Program-made: the position numbers and the translations under genes
The notes under the pieces: generated by a model
The model's input: the letters and a program-made list of their open reading frames with translations, nothing else
The model's database searches: none
What the model was told of the DNA's origin: nothing
Assembly (NCBI GenBank): GCA_030151135.1
Contig: JASLEQ010000444.1
Coordinates: 1-16,758 of the forward strand
DNA length: 16,758 nucleotides
From: Candidatus Sulfotelmatobacter sp.
Lineage (GTDB): Bacteria; Acidobacteriota; Terriglobia; Terriglobales; SbA1
Reading direction: 5' to 3'
Shown: positions 15,104 through 16,758 of the stretch, piece by piece
Position numbering within the stretch: position 1 is the stretch's first letter
Layout of the letters: each line of letters starts with the position of its first letter

Positions 15104-15118
15104 ATCCCTCTCAGGGAT
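15104..15118. other. Short perfect inverted repeat between trpS and scpA
   Basis: ATCCCT-CTC-AGGGAT is a 6-bp stem with a three-base loop and no T-tract, so it is not a convincing terminator. Its AGGGA arm is 17 bases from the scpA ATG, too far to act as a normal SD. Confidence 0.4.
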
Positions 15119-15134
15119 CACAACGCACTTACGG

Positions 15135-16010
15135 ATGACTGAGGAATCCAAAATCGTTGCTGGCGCGGATCCGACTCCTTCCGCCGTCGTAGCTCATCCG
15201 TCTTCTGCGAAGAAGGACGGCGCCAAGAAAGACGAGAGCGACTTCCCTTTTGCGGTCGCTGTGTTGGATGTCTACGAGGGGCCGCTTGACCTGCTGCTCG
15301 ATCTGATCCGCAAGCAGGATATCGATATTTACGACATTCCGATCGCGAAGATCACGGCACAGTATCTGGCGTACGTGGAAAAGATTCGCGAACTCGATGT
15401 GAACGTCGCGGCCGAGTTCATCTACATGGCCGCCGTGTTGATTCATATCAAGTCGAAGATGCTGTTGCCGAAAGATCCTTTGGCGACAGCGGACGAGCCG
15501 GACGACCCGCGAACGGAACTGGTCAACCGCCTACTCGAACACGAGAAGTTCAAATCCGCCGCGCAGATGCTGCTGCAGAAGCAGCAGATCGAAGACGCGG
15601 TGCTGACCAATCCTTCGCTGAAGGAGTTCATGGACGCGGAGGGCACGGAGCCGGAGATCGCGGCCGATGTCATCGATCTGGTCAAAACTTTTCAGCAGAT
15701 TCTGGAGCGGGTGCGCACGCGTCCAGTACTGAATGTGGATGAAGAGACCGTCACAGTCGGGCAAATGATTGATTATCTGCGGCGCAGGCTTTTGCTGGAA
15801 GATCGACCCATCCGGCTGAAACAGGTTCTAATGCGGGTGCAATCGCGACAAGCACTGGTCTGCATGTTTTTAGCGCTGCTGGAACTGGTGCGACTCCAGG
15901 CCATTCAGGTCAGGCAGGAAAAATTGTTTGGGGAGATCGCGATCCGCAAGCACACGCATTTCGAAGAAGTGATGAACGAGAAAGCGGCGGTAAGGGACGA
16001 CTGGCGGTAA
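15135..16010 (+). CDS. scpA: Segregation and condensation protein A (kleisin)
   Basis: The kleisin subunit of the SMC-ScpAB condensin that organises and segregates the chromosome. It bridges the two SMC heads and recruits ScpB. The 291-residue protein has a 37-residue Ala/Lys/Pro-rich extension, then the conserved start of the family: VYEGPLDLLLDLIRKQDIDI (46-65) and IPIAKITAQYL. AAEFIYMAAVLIHIKSKMLLP (92-112) completes the N-terminal SMC-neck-binding domain. A charged linker follows, and the C-terminal winged-helix part carries FLALLELVRLQAIQVRQEKLFGEI. The start ATG has a poor SD; no better one is seen nearby. scpB follows after 78 bases, the usual gene order. Confidence 0.95.
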   Translation: MTEESKIVAGADPTPSAVVAHPSSAKKDGAKKDESDFPFAVAVLDVYEGPLDLLLDLIRKQDIDIYDIPIAKITAQYLAYVEKIRELDVNVAAEFIYMAAVLIHIKSKMLLPKDPLATADEPDDPRTELVNRLLEHEKFKSAAQMLLQKQQIEDAVLTNPSLKEFMDAEGTEPEIAADVIDLVKTFQQILERVRTRPVLNVDEETVTVGQMIDYLRRRLLLEDRPIRLKQVLMRVQSRQALVCMFLALLELVRLQAIQVRQEKLFGEIAIRKHTHFEEVMNEKAAVRDDWR

Positions 16011-16014
16011 AGCT

Positions 16015-16088
16015 AGTACTCAGTTGCCAGTGTGCTGGTAACCTGTTCGACTGAGTACTGGGCACGGCATACCGGGTACTGATCACTG
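16015..16088. repeat. Inverted and 7-bp-period repeats between scpA and scpB
   Basis: AGTACTCAGT (16015-16024) and ACTGAGTACT (16050-16059) are a perfect 10-bp inverted repeat enclosing a small CCAG/CTGG hairpin. Seven-base units are also visible: AGTACTC, AGTTGCC, AGTGTGC in a row; ACTGAGT then ACTGGGC; and ACTGATC then ACTGATG, the last reaching into the scpB start. No T-tract is present. Confidence 0.65.
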
Positions 16089-16758
16089 ATGTCACTCAAA
16101 GCACAACTCGAAGCGATTATTTACGCGACGGAAACTCCGATCACGCTGGAGCAGATGACCTCGCTGGTCAAGGATTCCGTAGTAGCTGAGGGCGTATCGG
16201 AAGACGCGGAAATCAAGTCTCGCGTACGCTCGTGCCTGGTGGAACTTGTCGGCGAGTACGGCTCGCCCGATCACGGGATCGAGATTCGCGAGGTGGCCGG
16301 CGGCTACCGCATGTCGACCAAGCCCGAGCAGCATGAAGTAGTGCGCGCATTCGCCAAGAGTCTAAAGCCGCCGATCCGCCTGTCCCTGCCGGCATTGGAG
16401 ACCCTGGCCGTCATCGCCTACAAACAGCCCGTCACGGTTCCCGAGATAAACGACATTCGCGGCGTGGATTCGGGCGGCGTCATCGGAACTCTTCTCGAGC
16501 GGAAATTGATCACGACCTCGGGGCGCAAGCAGGTCATCGGGCGGCCGATTCTGTATAAGACGACGAAAGAATTCCTGATGCGGTTCGGTTTGAAGGATGT
16601 GAACGAGTTGCCCAGCATGGAAGAGTTCGAAAAGCTGGTGGCGGAATCGTTTCAGGCGGAATTAATTCCCGCGGAGAGCGAGGCTGCGGAGTCTGCGGTT
16701 GTGCCCGTGGGCGAAAATCAGGGAGACGAAGCGCACGGGGGCGAGGGCGAGTCGGTCG
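16089..16758 (+). CDS. scpB: Segregation and condensation protein B (3' end outside window)
   Basis: The winged-helix dimer partner of ScpA in the SMC condensin. The frame is open from ATG 16089 to the window edge (223 codons, no stop). It reads MSLKAQLEAIIYATETPITLEQM at the start (first winged helix). The family's most conserved block, LETLAVIAYKQPVTVPEIND followed by IRGVDSGGVIGTLLERKLI, lies at about 104-142. GRKQVIGRPILYKTTKEFL and a FGLKDVNELPSMEEF stretch follow. After about residue 195 the chain becomes a Glu/Gly/Ala-rich acidic tail, longer than the compact family core. The start has no clear SD and lies at the end of a repeat-rich gap. The identity is secure; the true C-terminus is unseen. 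Confidence 0.93.
   Translation, partial: MSLKAQLEAIIYATETPITLEQMTSLVKDSVVAEGVSEDAEIKSRVRSCLVELVGEYGSPDHGIEIREVAGGYRMSTKPEQHEVVRAFAKSLKPPIRLSLPALETLAVIAYKQPVTVPEINDIRGVDSGGVIGTLLERKLITTSGRKQVIGRPILYKTTKEFLMRFGLKDVNELPSMEEFEKLVAESFQAELIPAESEAAESAVVPVGENQGDEAHGGEGESV

Noticed and set aside
14000..15151. Long minus-strand ORF (383 codons) over trpS
   Set aside because: It covers the whole of a clear trpS with all motifs, shows no domain, and is Arg/His-rich in the way shadow frames of GC-rich genes are.

Overview
The window looks like chromosomal DNA from a soil-type Acidobacteriota (class Terriglobia, Koribacter-like). This is inferred from a large Oar-like TonB-dependent receptor, secreted TPR proteins, AsmA-like and aminoacylase genes, moderately high GC, and frequent GTG/TTG starts. 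It is not proven; a 16S or marker-gene search on the full contig would settle it. No insertion sequence, phage gene, CRISPR array, tRNA or rRNA is visible. Coding density is high, and no gap between genes exceeds 300 bases.

Left part (1-5411, + strand): the 3' part of an outer-membrane TonB-dependent receptor ends at a textbook terminator. Two genes for exported TPR proteins of unknown role follow. The first carries an H-T-Y-L-H plus downstream Glu arrangement that resembles a degenerate gluzincin-type peptidase site. Its start codon is unclear: a candidate -10, a leader hairpin and a Shine-Dalgarno (SD) sequence all point to an internal CTG.

Middle (5553-10769, + strand): rnc (RNase III) overlaps lepB by one base. 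A second, diverged lepB and a large AsmA-like membrane-anchored protein follow. Together they form a probable RNA-processing / protein-export / envelope cluster.

Right-middle (10771-13822, - strand): an APC-type amino-acid permease and an exported D-aminoacylase-like amidohydrolase form a two-gene operon. It is read from a strong extended -10 promoter and converges on the AsmA gene with one base between the stop codons. A plausible joint job is release of amino acids from N-acyl-D-amino acids outside the cytoplasm, followed by uptake. The amidohydrolase lacks the usual HxH metal motif.

Right end (14069-16758, + strand): trpS, scpA and the 5' part of scpB. ScpA and ScpB are the kleisin and winged-helix partners of SMC condensin. 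The TrpRS carries four cysteines spaced C-x21-C-x6-C-x2-C, almost the spacing of the [4Fe-4S] site known from Thermotoga maritima TrpRS.

No clearly new multi-gene system is visible. The best leads are the iron-sulfur-type TrpRS, the degenerate peptidase-TPR protein, the HxH-less amidohydrolase, and 7-bp-period repeats in two separate intergenic gaps.
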